Part shown: in pieces, positions 27,273-37,965 of the stretch
Position numbering within the stretch: the first letter of the stretch is position 1
How the letters are laid out: every line of letters begins with the position of its first letter
Assembly: GCF_010726085.1 (NCBI RefSeq)
Contig: NZ_AP022560.1
Coordinates: forward strand, 1,426,001-1,490,000
DNA: 64,000 nt
From: Mycolicibacterium moriokaense
Lineage (GTDB): Bacteria; Actinomycetota; Actinomycetes; Mycobacteriales; Mycobacteriaceae
Direction: 5' to 3'
Notes under the pieces: model-generated
Databases searched by the model: none
Seen by the model: the letters and a program-made list of their open reading frames with translations, nothing else
What the model was told of the DNA's origin: nothing
Translations under genes and position numbers: made by a program

Positions 27273-28927
27273 ATCGCCGGGCCGAGCAGATCGTCGGCGT
27301 CCTTGATGATGTAGCCGTACCCCTGTTCGGCCAGGAACCGCTGACGGTGTGCGGCGTACTCGGCATCCAGGCTGTCACGCGAGACCACCGAATAGAAGAT
27401 CGCACCGCCGCCGTCAGCCTTGGGTCTCAGCAGCCGGCCCAGCCGCTGCGCCTCTTCCTGACGGGACCCGAAGGTACCCGAAACCTGCACGGCCACATTG
27501 GCTTCCGGTAGGTCGATGGAGAAGTTCGCGACCTTGGACACCACCAGGGTTGGGATTTCGCCCCGCCGGAACTGATCGAACAACGCCTCACGCTCGGCGG
27601 TCTTGGTCGACCCCTGGATCACCGGCGCGTTGAGTTCCTGTCCCAACTCGTCGAGTTGGTCGAGGTATGCACCGATCACCAGGGTCTGATCATCGGGGTG
27701 CTTGTCCAGGATCGACTTCACCACCGCGATCTTGGAGTGCACCGTCGAGCACAGCTTGTACCGCTCGTCGGGTTCGGCGACGGCGTAGAGCATCCGTTCG
27801 TTGTCGGTCATCGTGACCCGCACCTCGACGCACTCGGCAGGCGCGATCCAGCCCTGGGCCTCGATGTCCTTCCACGGGGCGTCGTAACGCTTCGGCCCGA
27901 TCAGGCTGAACACGTCGCCTTCGCGGCCGTCCTCGCGGATCAGCGTGGCGGTCAGGCCCAGCCGCCGTCGCGACTGCAGGTCGGCGGTCATCCGGAACAC
28001 GGGCGCGGGCAGCAGATGCACCTCGTCGTAGATGATCAGCCCCCAGTCGCGGCTGTCGAACAGTTCGAGGTGCTTGTATTCGCCCTTGGTGCGGCGCGTG
28101 ATGACCTGGTAGGTGGCGATGGTGACCGGGCGGATCTCCTTCTTCTCGCCCGAGTACTCGCCGATCTCGTCCTCGGTCAACGAGGTGCGGTTGATCAGCT
28201 CCCGTTTCCACTGCCTGCCTGCGACCGTGTTGGTCACCAGGATCAGCGTGGTCGCGGACGCCTTGGCCATCGCCGCGGCGCCGACGAGCGTCTTGCCCGC
28301 ACCGCACGGCAACACCACGACCCCGGATCCGCCCTCCCAGAACGACTCGGTGGCCATCTCCTGGTAGTCGCGCAGGTGCCAACCGTCCTGCGCGAGGCTG
28401 ATGGGATGCGCCTCGCCGTCGACATAACCTGCGAGATCCTCTGCGGGCCAACCGATTTTGAGCAGCATCTGCTTGACGCGGCCGCGCTCGCTGTTGTGCA
28501 CGATGACCGTGTCGTCATCGATGCGCGCGCCGAGCATGGGGGCGATCTTCTTGTTGCGCAGCACCTCCTCGAGCACCGCGCGGTCGAGGCTCACCAGCGT
28601 CAGGCCGTGCGCCGGATGCTTGACGAGCTGCAGGCGCCCGTAGCGCGCCATGGTGTCGACGATGTCGACCAGCAGCGGCTGCGGCACCGCGTACCGAGAG
28701 AACGTCACCAGGGCGTCGACCACCTGCTCGGCGTCGTGACCCGCGGCCCGGGCGTTCCACAGCGCCAGCGGGGTGATGCGGTAGGTGTGGACGTGCTCGG
28801 GGGCACGCTCGAGTTCGGCGAACGGGGCAATCGCGGCCCGGGCCGCACCGGCCTGCGGATGGTCGACTTCGAGCAGCACGGTCTTGTCGGACTGCACGAT
28901 CAGGGGGCCGTCGGTCATTTTGTCCAT
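27269..28927 (-). CDS. ercc3: XPB/ERCC3-type DNA repair helicase
   Basis: 552 residues, superfamily 2 3'-5' DNA helicase. After an N-terminal damage-recognition-like region, the motifs are Walker A LPCGAGKT (206-213), DEVH (301-304), motif III GLTATLIREDG and motif VI QEEAQRLGRLLRPK. In mycobacteria (Rv0861c) the protein has ATPase, unwinding and annealing activity; its pathway in bacteria is less clear than in eukaryotic TFIIH. The ATG at 28927 is used; the next Met three codons later is possible. A helicase-associated protein is encoded at 29683-31929, separated by an SDR. Confidence 0.93.
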   Translation of the reverse strand: MDKMTDGPLIVQSDKTVLLEVDHPQAGAARAAIAPFAELERAPEHVHTYRITPLALWNARAAGHDAEQVVDALVTFSRYAVPQPLLVDIVDTMARYGRLQLVKHPAHGLTLVSLDRAVLEEVLRNKKIAPMLGARIDDDTVIVHNSERGRVKQMLLKIGWPAEDLAGYVDGEAHPISLAQDGWHLRDYQEMATESFWEGGSGVVVLPCGAGKTLVGAAAMAKASATTLILVTNTVAGRQWKRELINRTSLTEDEIGEYSGEKKEIRPVTIATYQVITRRTKGEYKHLELFDSRDWGLIIYDEVHLLPAPVFRMTADLQSRRRLGLTATLIREDGREGDVFSLIGPKRYDAPWKDIEAQGWIAPAECVEVRVTMTDNERMLYAVAEPDERYKLCSTVHSKIAVVKSILDKHPDDQTLVIGAYLDQLDELGQELNAPVIQGSTKTAEREALFDQFRRGEIPTLVVSKVANFSIDLPEANVAVQVSGTFGSRQEEAQRLGRLLRPKADGGGAIFYSVVSRDSLDAEYAAHRQRFLAEQGYGYIIKDADDLLGPAI

Positions 28928-28955
28928 TATCCAGAAGTCGCGGACACAAGCGGCT

Positions 28956-29651
28956 TCAGCGGGCGGCCACGGTGCCCCGGTCCGCCGACAGACCGGCCTT
29001 GACCTGGCGCGTCAGCTCGTCGCCGAGGACCTCGACCAGGCCGGCTTCCACACCGTCGAGCGCCGCCGCGGCAACCGTCGCGGGGTCGCTCTTGGGCGCG
29101 TCGACGCTGGCGACCATGTCGGTGTCCATGAAACCGACGTGCAGTGCGGTGACGGCCACCCCGCGTGGTGCGAGCTCGTCGCGCACGGTGTCTGTCTGCG
29201 CCCACAGGGCGGCCTTCGCCGCACTGTATGAACCCGCGCTCGGCGGATGGAGCCACGACAGCACCGACAGCACGTTCAACACCGCGGCGGGGGCGTTGGC
29301 GATGAGGTGCGGGGCGAACGCCCTCGTCACCGACAGCGTGCCGAAGAAGTGGGACTCCATCTGCGCGCTGACGTCCTCCATCGGCGCCTCGAGCAGGGAG
29401 TTGAACGACGCGATGCCCGCGTTGTTGATCAGCAGCGTGGTGTCGGCTGCGATGTCCGCGGCGGCCGCCACCGATTCCGGATCGGTGATGTCGATCCGCA
29501 CCGGAACCACGTCGGGCCCCTCGATGGTCTCCGGTCGACGGGCCGCCGCGTATACCTTGGCCGCGCCGCGGGCGACCAACAGTTCGGCGAACTGGCGTCC
29601 GAGGCCTCGGTTGGCTCCGGTGACAAAGGCGACCGCTCCTCGGATCTGCAT
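28956..29651 (-). CDS. Short-chain dehydrogenase/reductase
   Basis: 231 residues, classical SDR. TGANRGLG is the cofactor loop, NNAG follows, and SYSAAKAALW gives the Tyr-x-x-x-Lys pair with a Ser in the preceding SVLSWL strand. The ATG at 29651 is preferred over one five codons upstream because homology begins with RGAVAFVTGA. It sits between the XPB helicase and the helicase-associated gene on the same strand, with no obvious link to repair. The substrate is unknown. Confidence 0.85.
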   Translation of the reverse strand: MQIRGAVAFVTGANRGLGRQFAELLVARGAAKVYAAARRPETIEGPDVVPVRIDITDPESVAAAADIAADTTLLINNAGIASFNSLLEAPMEDVSAQMESHFFGTLSVTRAFAPHLIANAPAAVLNVLSVLSWLHPPSAGSYSAAKAALWAQTDTVRDELAPRGVAVTALHVGFMDTDMVASVDAPKSDPATVAAAALDGVEAGLVEVLGDELTRQVKAGLSADRGTVAAR

Positions 29652-29682
29652 CCTCGAAGTGTGCACCGTCGGCCGCGAATTA

Positions 29683-31929
29683 TCAGGCCGAATCCGCGGC
29701 CACCACCGACGTGACCCGATGGATCGCGAACTCGCGCACCCGGCCGGACGCGGGATCGAAGGCGGTCAACTGCCCACCGCGGACGTTGATCGGCGCGACG
29801 ACCCGCTGGGTGGCCACGCCCGCCGGGTCGACATAGCCGATCACGACGGACGCCTGAGTGTGAGCGGCTTCCTGGAGCTGTGTGATGGCGACGGTCGGAT
29901 CCAGTCGCATGCCGCTGGACGGCGCCGCGGCCACCTTGCGCAGCACCGCGACGATCGCGCCGAGCGTCTGGCTGGTCGGGCTCTGCGTCCGATATGCGCG
30001 GCGCCGCGGCAGTGCGGGCACCCTGGCGCCGCGGGCCCGCAGATCGACGATCGTGCCCGTCGAGTCCTCGGCCGCAGGCGCGAAGCCGGCCTCCCGCAGC
30101 GCGGCGAGCACTTCGCCGATCGGCGCCTGCGACACCGCGACGGTCGGGGCGAGCAACCGCATCTCCCACTGCTCCATCGCTGGTGCGGCGATCGCCTGGG
30201 CCAGCAGTGCGGGGTCCTCGCAACGCACGAAGGACGCGGCCATGCCGACGCGCAACTGTCCGTGCCGACGCGCCACGTCGTCGATGAGATAGGTGAGTCC
30301 TTGTGGCACAGGCGTTTTGGAGTGCCGCGCAAAGAAGGCATGCAGCTCGCCCGCGGTGCGCCCGGTGTCGAGGGCGCGGCGGATCGACGCCTCGCTGACG
30401 CGGTAGACCATCGCCGCACCGGCCGACTCGACGCTCGCCACGGCGCCCAGCTGCTCGGCCAGGTCGCGTTCCAGCGGGCCGGGTACGACGACGGTCAGGT
30501 CGGCTTGCAGCAGGAAGTGGTCGATCGGCTGCGGCAACACCCTGTCCATCGCCTTGACGACGTCGTCGCCGTCGGCCCCCGCGAGCAGGGCCCGGGCCGG
30601 TGTGGTGATCGCACCGCGGCCGACGACGCCGATCGCGTGTGCCTCCGTGAGCAGCGCGCCCACGGGGCCGGGCTGCAGCCGAACCGCCCAGCGGGGCCGA
30701 CGCCAGATCATCGCCCGCGAGGCCTGGGTCGCGTCCACGCCCGCGCCCGGCGGGAGGTCGGCGAGCATTTCCAGCAGCAGCCGGCGGTCCAGTGGGGCGG
30801 CGGTTGAGTACAACGAATCCGACAGTGCCGCATAGGGTTTGCCGTCCGGACCCCGGCTACCGACAAGGCTTGGGCGGCCCGGCAGGTCAAGCCACGTCGA
30901 CGCCAGCAGATGCCATTTATGCGCCGTGGTGGATTCGAGGAACCGGTCGGCGGCCACCGTCGGCGCCCAATACGGCCCCGAGCCGTCCTGCGGTTCCGGT
31001 TCCGGCATGCCCGTCGCGATCAGCCCGGCCCCCGCGGCCACCTCGAGGATCAGCCCGAGCCGACCCTCGTCGATGCCGGTCACCTTCGTCAGCCGCTTGA
31101 CGTCGCGCACACCCAGCCCACCGCTGCGGAGCTCGGGAACCGGTGTGGCGCCCAGAGTTTCGAGGACGACATCGACCTCGCGCAGCAGGTCGATCGCTGC
31201 GCCTGCCGCCACCGCGTCCACGTCGGCAGCGGTCGTGGTCGACACCACGGGGTCGGGCGGCACCAGCCGGACGGGCCCGGGGACTTCCCCGCGCAGCGCC
31301 TGCCCGACCAGCCTCGGCAGGATCACCGTCTCGTCGTCCACCTGACGCAGCAGCCCGGCGGCCAGCAGCCGCTGCACCGGGCGGTCCGGCGGGGTGCCGG
31401 GGGCGGCATCGCGGGTGCGTCCGACGGGGGAGCCCTCCAGCAGCTTGTGCAGCAGGTCGGACTGTGCCTCGTCGAGACCGGCGAGCCGTTCGCTGATATC
31501 CGCCTGCTCGGCGTCTTCGACGGTGGCCTGCCCCGGATACCACGGCAGGCCCGCCGCGGCCTCGGCGGTCACCCGGACCGACGCGTCGCCCCACACGAGC
31601 GCGCGCTCGCGGAGATCCTCGAGCGCCGCGGTGACCACCACCTCCGCAGAGGGATCGTCGATGAGCTCGAGGAGCTTCGACAGCGGGACCGCGGTGGTGT
31701 CGGCGTGCAGCACCAGCAGCGCATCGATCACGGCGAGGTGACGAAAGTCCAGGTCATCGGTGGCGGCCTTGACCGATTGGCGTGCCTGGGCACGCGCAGC
31801 CAGGGCCGCGATACTGCCGGGCGGGGGCTGGGTCAGGTCGGGCCGCAACTCCAGCAGCCGGATCAGCCGCTCATCGCTGAGTTCGGCCAGCCAGGCGCCC
31901 AGAGGGATGCCCGGGGCGTTTTCGGTCAT
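29683..31929 (-). CDS. Helicase-associated (XPB/Ssl2-like C-terminal) domain protein
   Basis: 748 residues, corresponding to Rv0862c. The start ATG at 31929 (MTENAPGIPLGAWLAELSDE) begins the conserved part; frame-open sequence further upstream overlaps the divergent gene and is rejected. No Walker A or DExH box is visible, so it is not itself a helicase. The C-terminal third resembles the Helicase_C_3 domain. It may be a partner or regulator of XPB, which lies just downstream; this rests on co-localisation. Confidence 0.8.
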   Translation of the reverse strand: MTENAPGIPLGAWLAELSDERLIRLLELRPDLTQPPPGSIAALAARAQARQSVKAATDDLDFRHLAVIDALLVLHADTTAVPLSKLLELIDDPSAEVVVTAALEDLRERALVWGDASVRVTAEAAAGLPWYPGQATVEDAEQADISERLAGLDEAQSDLLHKLLEGSPVGRTRDAAPGTPPDRPVQRLLAAGLLRQVDDETVILPRLVGQALRGEVPGPVRLVPPDPVVSTTTAADVDAVAAGAAIDLLREVDVVLETLGATPVPELRSGGLGVRDVKRLTKVTGIDEGRLGLILEVAAGAGLIATGMPEPEPQDGSGPYWAPTVAADRFLESTTAHKWHLLASTWLDLPGRPSLVGSRGPDGKPYAALSDSLYSTAAPLDRRLLLEMLADLPPGAGVDATQASRAMIWRRPRWAVRLQPGPVGALLTEAHAIGVVGRGAITTPARALLAGADGDDVVKAMDRVLPQPIDHFLLQADLTVVVPGPLERDLAEQLGAVASVESAGAAMVYRVSEASIRRALDTGRTAGELHAFFARHSKTPVPQGLTYLIDDVARRHGQLRVGMAASFVRCEDPALLAQAIAAPAMEQWEMRLLAPTVAVSQAPIGEVLAALREAGFAPAAEDSTGTIVDLRARGARVPALPRRRAYRTQSPTSQTLGAIVAVLRKVAAAPSSGMRLDPTVAITQLQEAAHTQASVVIGYVDPAGVATQRVVAPINVRGGQLTAFDPASGRVREFAIHRVTSVVAADSA

Positions 31930-31992
31930 TGCTGACCAGGGTAAGCGCTGAGCGGTGTCGCCACTGTTCACGGTGCCTGCCACAATGTCTGC

Positions 31993-32181
31993 GTGGCTGA
32001 CAACAAGAAGAATCATTATGTCGACCCGGGGTGGCCCGCGACCGACGGCGAGGACGACCACGCCGTCAGCGAGCTCGCCGCCGACCGCACCGGCGCGCTG
32101 TCGCCGTTCGGTGACCTGACGTTCCCGCTTCCGGCGGACGACGTCCCGTACGTACATCCGGTCACGGTCGTCAACAGGTAG
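31993..32181 (+). CDS. Small conserved hypothetical protein upstream of moaC (62 aa)
   Basis: The GTG at 31993 opens a hydrophilic protein, starting [20 protein letters not shown]. Its stop overlaps the moaC GTG by one base, so it is translationally coupled to the Moco genes. CACAAT (31981-31986) is a possible -10 six bases before the start, suggesting a leaderless mRNA. It corresponds in position to Rv0863. No motif is recognised. Confidence 0.7.
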   Translation: MADNKKNHYVDPGWPATDGEDDHAVSELAADRTGALSPFGDLTFPLPADDVPYVHPVTVVNR

Positions 32182-32687
32182 TGACCGAATCGGCTGGGGC
32201 CGCATCGCAGCGCCCCGCCAGGCCCGCGCTTTCGCACATCGACGAAGCAGGCGCGGCGCACATGGTCGACGTCACCGAAAAGGACCCGACCACGCGCATT
32301 GCCGTCGCGGCAGGTGCCCTGCACACCACCACCGAAGTGGTGGAGATGATCGCGGCGGGTGGGCTGCCCAAGGGCGACGCGTTGGCCACCGCGCGGGTGG
32401 CCGGGATCCTGGCGGCCAAACGCACCAGCGACCTGATTCCGCTGTGCCACCAGCTGGCGTTGACCGGCGTCGATATCGACTTCATCGTCGACGGCGCCCA
32501 GGTGACCATCGCCGCGACGGTGCGGACCACCGACCGCACGGGCGTGGAGATGGAGGCATTGACCGCGGTGAGCGTCGCCGCACTGACCCTTTACGACATG
32601 ATCAAGGCGGTGGACCCCGCCGCACGTATCGACGACATCCGGGTGCTGCGCAAAGAGGGCGGTAAGACCGGCACATGGGTGAGATGA
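32181..32687 (+). CDS. moaC: Cyclic pyranopterin monophosphate synthase MoaC
   Basis: 168 residues. It converts the MoaA product into cyclic pyranopterin monophosphate, the first stable molybdopterin precursor. Recognised by [20 protein letters not shown], the ligand loop [10 protein letters not shown] and [21 protein letters not shown]. The GTG start overlaps the upstream small gene. Its stop overlaps the next gene (mog). Confidence 0.93.
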   Translation: MTESAGAASQRPARPALSHIDEAGAAHMVDVTEKDPTTRIAVAAGALHTTTEVVEMIAAGGLPKGDALATARVAGILAAKRTSDLIPLCHQLALTGVDIDFIVDGAQVTIAATVRTTDRTGVEMEALTAVSVAALTLYDMIKAVDPAARIDDIRVLRKEGGKTGTWVR

Positions 32688-33160
32688 GTTCCGGCCGGGT
32701 CGTCATCGCCTCCACGCGCGCCGCGGCAGGGGTATATGAGGACCGCTGCGGTCCGATCATCGTCGACTGGCTCAATCAGCGCGGCATCGCCACGCCCGCG
32801 CCGACGGTCGTGGCCGACGGCGCCGACGTCGGCCAGGCGTTGACCGCCGCCGTCGGCGACAAGGTCGACGTCGTGATCACCTCCGGAGGCACCGGCATAT
32901 CGCCGACCGACGGGACCGCCGAGGCGACCGCCAACATCGTCGACTACCAGATTCCCGGCCTGGCCGACGCCATCCGCCGGGCGGGTGAGGACAAGGTGCC
33001 CACCTCCGTGCTGTCACGTGGCGTGTGCGGCGTCAGCGGGCGGACCCTGATCGTCAACCTGCCCGGCTCCCCAGGGGGCGTCAAAGACGGTCTGGCGGTG
33101 CTGGAGAAGGTGCTCGAGCATGCGCTGGATCAGCTTGCCGGAGGGGACCATCCACGATGA
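32684..33160 (+). CDS. mog: Molybdopterin adenylyltransferase-type protein Mog/MoaB
   Basis: 158 residues. It adenylylates molybdopterin before molybdenum insertion. The MPT-binding motif [16 protein letters not shown] and [12 protein letters not shown] are clear. The ATG at 32684 overlaps the moaC stop as ATGA; an ATG three codons earlier (32675) also exists. The stop overlaps moaE. It forms a polycistron with moaC and moaE. Confidence 0.92.
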   Translation: MSSGRVVIASTRAAAGVYEDRCGPIIVDWLNQRGIATPAPTVVADGADVGQALTAAVGDKVDVVITSGGTGISPTDGTAEATANIVDYQIPGLADAIRRAGEDKVPTSVLSRGVCGVSGRTLIVNLPGSPGGVKDGLAVLEKVLEHALDQLAGGDHPR

Positions 33161-33582
33161 CCGTCGTGTTGCGCGCCGAGCTCACCGAACTGCCGATCGA
33201 ACTCGTTGAGCACGAGGCGCTCGTCGCGCACGAGGCCGCGGGAGCGGTCGTGGGTTTCGCGGGCGTCGTCCGTGACCACGACGGCGGTCGCGGGGTGACG
33301 AGGCTCGAGTACTCGGCACATCCCACGGCGCAGCAGACGCTGGCCGATGTGGCGGCCGAGATCGCCGCCGACTGTCAGGGAGTGCGGGCTATCGCCGTCA
33401 GCCACCGCATCGGCGAATTGACCATCGGCGACGCCGCGCTGGTGGCGGCCGTGTCCGCAGACCATCGAGGCGCGGCGTTCGAGACCTGTCAACGGCTCGT
33501 GGACACCGTCAAGGAACGGCTACCGGTGTGGAAGCACCAGTTCTTCTCAGACGGCACCGAGGAGTGGGTCGGCTCCGCCTAG
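33157..33582 (+). CDS. moaE: Molybdopterin synthase catalytic subunit MoaE
   Basis: 141 residues from an ATGA overlap with mog. It accepts sulfur from thiocarboxylated MoaD to make the dithiolene of molybdopterin. Family marks are [24 protein letters not shown] and the C-terminal [16 protein letters not shown] with the catalytic lysines. Its partner MoaD is encoded at 35407-35673 on the other strand, beyond rpfA. Confidence 0.93.
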   Translation: MTVVLRAELTELPIELVEHEALVAHEAAGAVVGFAGVVRDHDGGRGVTRLEYSAHPTAQQTLADVAAEIAADCQGVRAIAVSHRIGELTIGDAALVAAVSADHRGAAFETCQRLVDTVKERLPVWKHQFFSDGTEEWVGSA

Positions 33583-33593
33583 AACGCGCAGGC

Positions 33594-35180
<1,587 letters not shown>

Positions 35181-35389
35181 CGATCGGGGCACAGCGGGCC
35201 ACTCGATTGGGGTCGAGGGGCTTGGGGTGACCGTAACGGCTGTGCCCGCGAGCGTCATCTTTTGCCGATAACGGCGTTTCCGGCTGCGGCAAATCCTAAA
35301 GAAGCTCTAAACCCGCAGGAGTTTTCGCCGTTCTCGCAGGTGTCTCCGGCAGGCCTCCGCGCCGTAGCCAGTTTGTGACCATTCCGTTA

Positions 35390-35405
35390 TGTGATGTATA
35401 TCACG
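35390..35405. promoter_or_regulatory. CRP (cAMP receptor protein) binding site upstream of rpfA
   Basis: TGTGATGTATATCACG matches the mycobacterial CRP consensus TGTGAnnnnnnTCACA at nine of ten defined positions. It begins two bases beyond the moaD stop and lies about 425 bases from the rpfA start. Control of rpfA by the CRP homologue Rv3676 is established in M. tuberculosis, so conservation is likely. Confidence 0.75.
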
Positions 35406-35406
35406 A

Positions 35407-35673
35407 TTAACCGCCAGCGAAAGGCGGAAGAACGTCGATCGTCTGCGCGTTGTTCAGCGCCACATCCGTGTCGCGGACGGCCACGCCGTCGCACAGAAAC
35501 GAGCAGCGCATCAACACTTTCGCGAGTTTCGCGTCGCGATCGCTGAGTTGATCGACGAGTCCGGCGAGCGTCGTTCCCGGCCGAATCCGGATCGTCTCCG
35601 CTTCGTTACCCGCTGCCGCTCTCGCCGCGGCGTAAAACCGCACGGTCACCTCGACGGTGGTGGTTGTCGTCAT
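35407..35673 (-). CDS. moaD: Molybdopterin synthase sulfur carrier subunit MoaD
   Basis: 88 residues with the ubiquitin-like fold, VTVRFYAAARAAAG at the start and the required C-terminal Gly-Gly (LPPFAGG) that is thiocarboxylated and inserts into MoaE. It is 18 bases downstream of moaA on the same strand. The end of the gene abuts the CRP site of rpfA. Confidence 0.92.
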   Translation of the reverse strand: MTTTTTVEVTVRFYAAARAAAGNEAETIRIRPGTTLAGLVDQLSDRDAKLAKVLMRCSFLCDGVAVRDTDVALNNAQTIDVLPPFAGG

Positions 35674-35691
35674 ACCTACGTGTCCTTGCCC

Positions 35692-36741
35692 CTACCCGCC
35701 GATGGCGCTCATCGGGCGGTCGGGTTGCACGAAGCCGGGGTCATTGATGCCGTGCCCGGCGGCCTTGGTCCACATCGCGGCGCGCCACCCCGCCTCCAGG
35801 GCGTCGTCGTCGGCGCCGGTTCGCATCAGTCGGCGCAGGTCCGTTTCCTCCCGGGCGAACAGGCAGTTGCGGACCTGGCCGTCCGCGGTCAAGCGGGTCC
35901 GGTCGCACGCCGAGCAGAAGGCGTGCGAGACCGACGCGATGATGCCGACCGAACCGCGATCACCGTCGACCCGCCACAGTTCCGCTGGCGCCGATCCCCG
36001 CGGCGCCGTATCCGGCGTGAGGTCGAAGTGTCTGCGCAGCGCCGCGAGGACGTCGTCGGCGGCGATCGCCTTACCGCGCTGCCACTGGTGGCCCGCGTCG
36101 AGCGGCATCTGCTCGATGATGCGCAGCTGGTACCCGTGGTCGACGCAGAACCGCAGCAGTTCGACGGCGTCATCGAGACCGGTGTCGGGATCCAGCACCG
36201 CATTCACCTTGACCGGATTCAGTCCGGCGGCCTTGGCGGCCTCCAGCCCGGCGAGGACGTCGTGCAGGCGGTCGCGACGGGTGATGCGGCTGAACCGCGC
36301 GGCGTCGACCGTGTCCAGCGAGACGTTGATCCGGTCCAGCCCCGCCTGCTTCAACGCCGCGGCGCGTTTGGCGAGCCCGATCCCGTTCGTGGTCAGGGTG
36401 ATCTCGGGGCGCGGCCGTAGCGCGGCAGTGGCCGCGACGATGCCCTCCAGGTTCTTGGCGACCAACGGCTCGCCGCCGGTGAAGCGCACGCTGGTGATCC
36501 CGAGTCGTGTCACCGCGATGCGCAGCAGCCGGATCAATTCGTCCGGTTTCAGCAGTTGCTCGCCCGGCAGCCAGTCCAGACCGTCGGCGGGCATGCAATA
36601 GGTGCAGCGCAGGTTGCAGCGGTCGGTCAGCGACACCCGCAGGTCGGTGGCGATGCGGCCGAAGGTGTCGACGAGCGGGCCGTCCGCGGGCGCCTCAACC
36701 GCCGGGCGCAGCGACGGCACACCCAGGTCGATGACCGTCAT
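35692..36741 (-). CDS. moaA: GTP 3',8-cyclase MoaA (radical SAM)
   Basis: 349 residues. It starts molybdopterin synthesis by rearranging GTP. The SAM-binding 4Fe-4S cluster motif is Cys42-x3-Cys46-x2-Cys49 (DRCNLRCTYCMP). The second cluster at the C-terminus is CSACDRTRLTADG with a later Cys in RNCLF. The chain ends SAIGG, the conserved Gly-Gly tail needed for catalysis. The ATG overlaps the YccF stop by four bases. Confidence 0.95.
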   Translation of the reverse strand: MTVIDLGVPSLRPAVEAPADGPLVDTFGRIATDLRVSLTDRCNLRCTYCMPADGLDWLPGEQLLKPDELIRLLRIAVTRLGITSVRFTGGEPLVAKNLEGIVAATAALRPRPEITLTTNGIGLAKRAAALKQAGLDRINVSLDTVDAARFSRITRRDRLHDVLAGLEAAKAAGLNPVKVNAVLDPDTGLDDAVELLRFCVDHGYQLRIIEQMPLDAGHQWQRGKAIAADDVLAALRRHFDLTPDTAPRGSAPAELWRVDGDRGSVGIIASVSHAFCSACDRTRLTADGQVRNCLFAREETDLRRLMRTGADDDALEAGWRAAMWTKAAGHGINDPGFVQPDRPMSAIGG

Positions 36742-37151
36742 GCGGCGGCCCCGAGCGGGCGGTTGGCGGCGCCGATTGCGTCCACCGGAACGATCTCCTT
36801 ACCCAACGGCACCAACGAGATAGGCACCATTTTCAGGTTGGCCAGCGCCAGCGGGATGCCGACGATCGTGACCGCCATCGCCACCGCCGAGACGATGTGG
36901 CCGACGGCCAGCCAGATGCCGAACAGGATGACCCAGATGACGTTTCCGATCAGCGCGCCCGGACGGGTGCCGGGTTTCTCGATGACGGTACGACCGAATG
37001 GCCACAATGCATAGGACGCGATCCGCAGGGACGCGAACCCGAACGGAATCGTGATGATCAGGACGAAGCAGATCAGGGCCGCCAGCAGGTAGCCCAGGGC
37101 CAGCCAGAGACCGCCGAAGAGCAACCATATGACGTTCAGGATCAGACGCAT
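36738..37151 (-). CDS. YccF domain membrane protein
   Basis: 137 residues starting MRLILNVIWLLFGGLWLALG, with a second copy of the same pattern (LIGNVIWVILFGIWLAVGHI), so the domain is an internal duplication giving about four membrane segments. GGAGGAAAG sits before the ATG at 37151. It overlaps moaA as ATGA and corresponds to Rv0870c. The function is unknown; the link with Moco genes is positional. Confidence 0.88.
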   Translation of the reverse strand: MRLILNVIWLLFGGLWLALGYLLAALICFVLIITIPFGFASLRIASYALWPFGRTVIEKPGTRPGALIGNVIWVILFGIWLAVGHIVSAVAMAVTIVGIPLALANLKMVPISLVPLGKEIVPVDAIGAANRPLGAAA

Positions 37152-37230
37152 CTTTCCTCCAGCGGTGGTTCCAGGGTACCGAGTAAAGGGGGTGAGGCAG
37201 GGTGGAGGGCCGAGTAAGATCACGATCGAC

Positions 37231-37251
37231 GCGTCCCGGCGCACGGGACGC
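37231..37251. promoter_or_regulatory. Hairpin in the cspB leader
   Basis: GCGTCCCG (37231-37238) and CGGGACGC (37244-37251) are perfect eight-base arms around five bases, followed by TTTCC. It ends 53 bases before the cspB GTG. It may be a structured 5' UTR element, operator or attenuator. Confidence 0.5.
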
Positions 37252-37304
37252 TTTCCTTATGTTCAGTGGTGTCAGGGCTTTAGAAGACAAGCAGGTGAGG
37301 ACCA

Positions 37305-37715
37305 GTGCCGACCGGCCGGGTTAAGTGGTATGACGCCGAAAAGGGTTTCGGCTTTCTGTCGCAGGAAGAGGGCGAGGACGTCTACGTCCGCTCCTCCGCG
37401 CTGCCTGCCGGTGTCGAGGGGCTCAAGGCCGGACAGAAGGTCGAGTTCGGCATGGCCGCAGGCCGGCGTGGGCCGCAGGCGTTGAGCGTGAAGATCATCG
37501 AATCGCCACCGAGCTTGACGCGCACCCGCCGAGAGGCCGCCGCCGCGGAGCACAAGCACACACCCGACGAGCTGCACGGCATGGTCGAGGACATGATCAC
37601 GCTGTTGGAAAGCGCCGTGCAGCCCGAGCTGCGCAAGGGCCGCTACCCCGACCGCAAGGTCGCGCGACGGGTGTCCGAGGTGGTCCGCGCCGTCGCGCGC
37701 GAACTCGACGCCTGA
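37305..37715 (+). CDS. cspB: Cold-shock domain protein CspB
   Basis: 136 residues from a GTG preceded by GGTGAGG. The cold-shock OB fold covers about 1-65 with RNP1 KGFGFLSQ and RNP2-like [11 protein letters not shown]-terminal helical extension of about 70 residues ([20 protein letters not shown], then [16 protein letters not shown]) is unusual for small Csp proteins but standard for this mycobacterial member (Rv0871). It binds single-stranded nucleic acid. Divergent from yccF, with a stem-loop in its leader. Confidence 0.92.
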   Translation: MPTGRVKWYDAEKGFGFLSQEEGEDVYVRSSALPAGVEGLKAGQKVEFGMAAGRRGPQALSVKIIESPPSLTRTRREAAAAEHKHTPDELHGMVEDMITLLESAVQPELRKGRYPDRKVARRVSEVVRAVARELDA

Positions 37716-37965
37716 TCCCCGGCCCCTCCGCCGAATCTGAACCTATGCGCGGAAACTCGTCGCTTCGGGCTGCACAAGTTCAGGTTCGGCCAGACGCGTG
37801 CAGAGCTTCGCGCGTCATGGCTTCGATACCCGCAAATGGCCAGTCCACGTTGATTGGACGGCGTCATGGCCTGCGTTCCCGCCCGCGAAACTGAGGTTGT
37901 GCGGCCAGATTCGCCCTTATCTCCTATGTATGTTCAGATTCGGCGCAGCCAGGCATGCTGGAGGC
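37716..37965. repeat. Non-coding gap with three copies of GCCGAAYCTGAAC
   Basis: The 13-mer occurs at 37730-37742 (plus) and, on the opposite strand, at 37778-37790 (one change) and 37932-37944 (perfect). The first two can form a hairpin downstream of cspB. No gene is seen in these 250 bases. The last copy lies 22 bases before the next ATG. Confidence 0.55.

Noticed and set aside
27656..29002. 448-codon plus-strand open frame
   Set aside because: Antisense to the XPB helicase, which has every helicase motif.
28972..30807. 611-codon plus-strand open frame
   Set aside because: Antisense to the SDR and helicase-associated genes, both with clear family motifs; a high-GC shadow.
37798..37965. 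56-residue N-terminal extension of the GST-like protein
   Set aside because: The ATG at 37966 has GGAGG upstream and begins the conserved domain; the extension crosses the repeated 13-mer.
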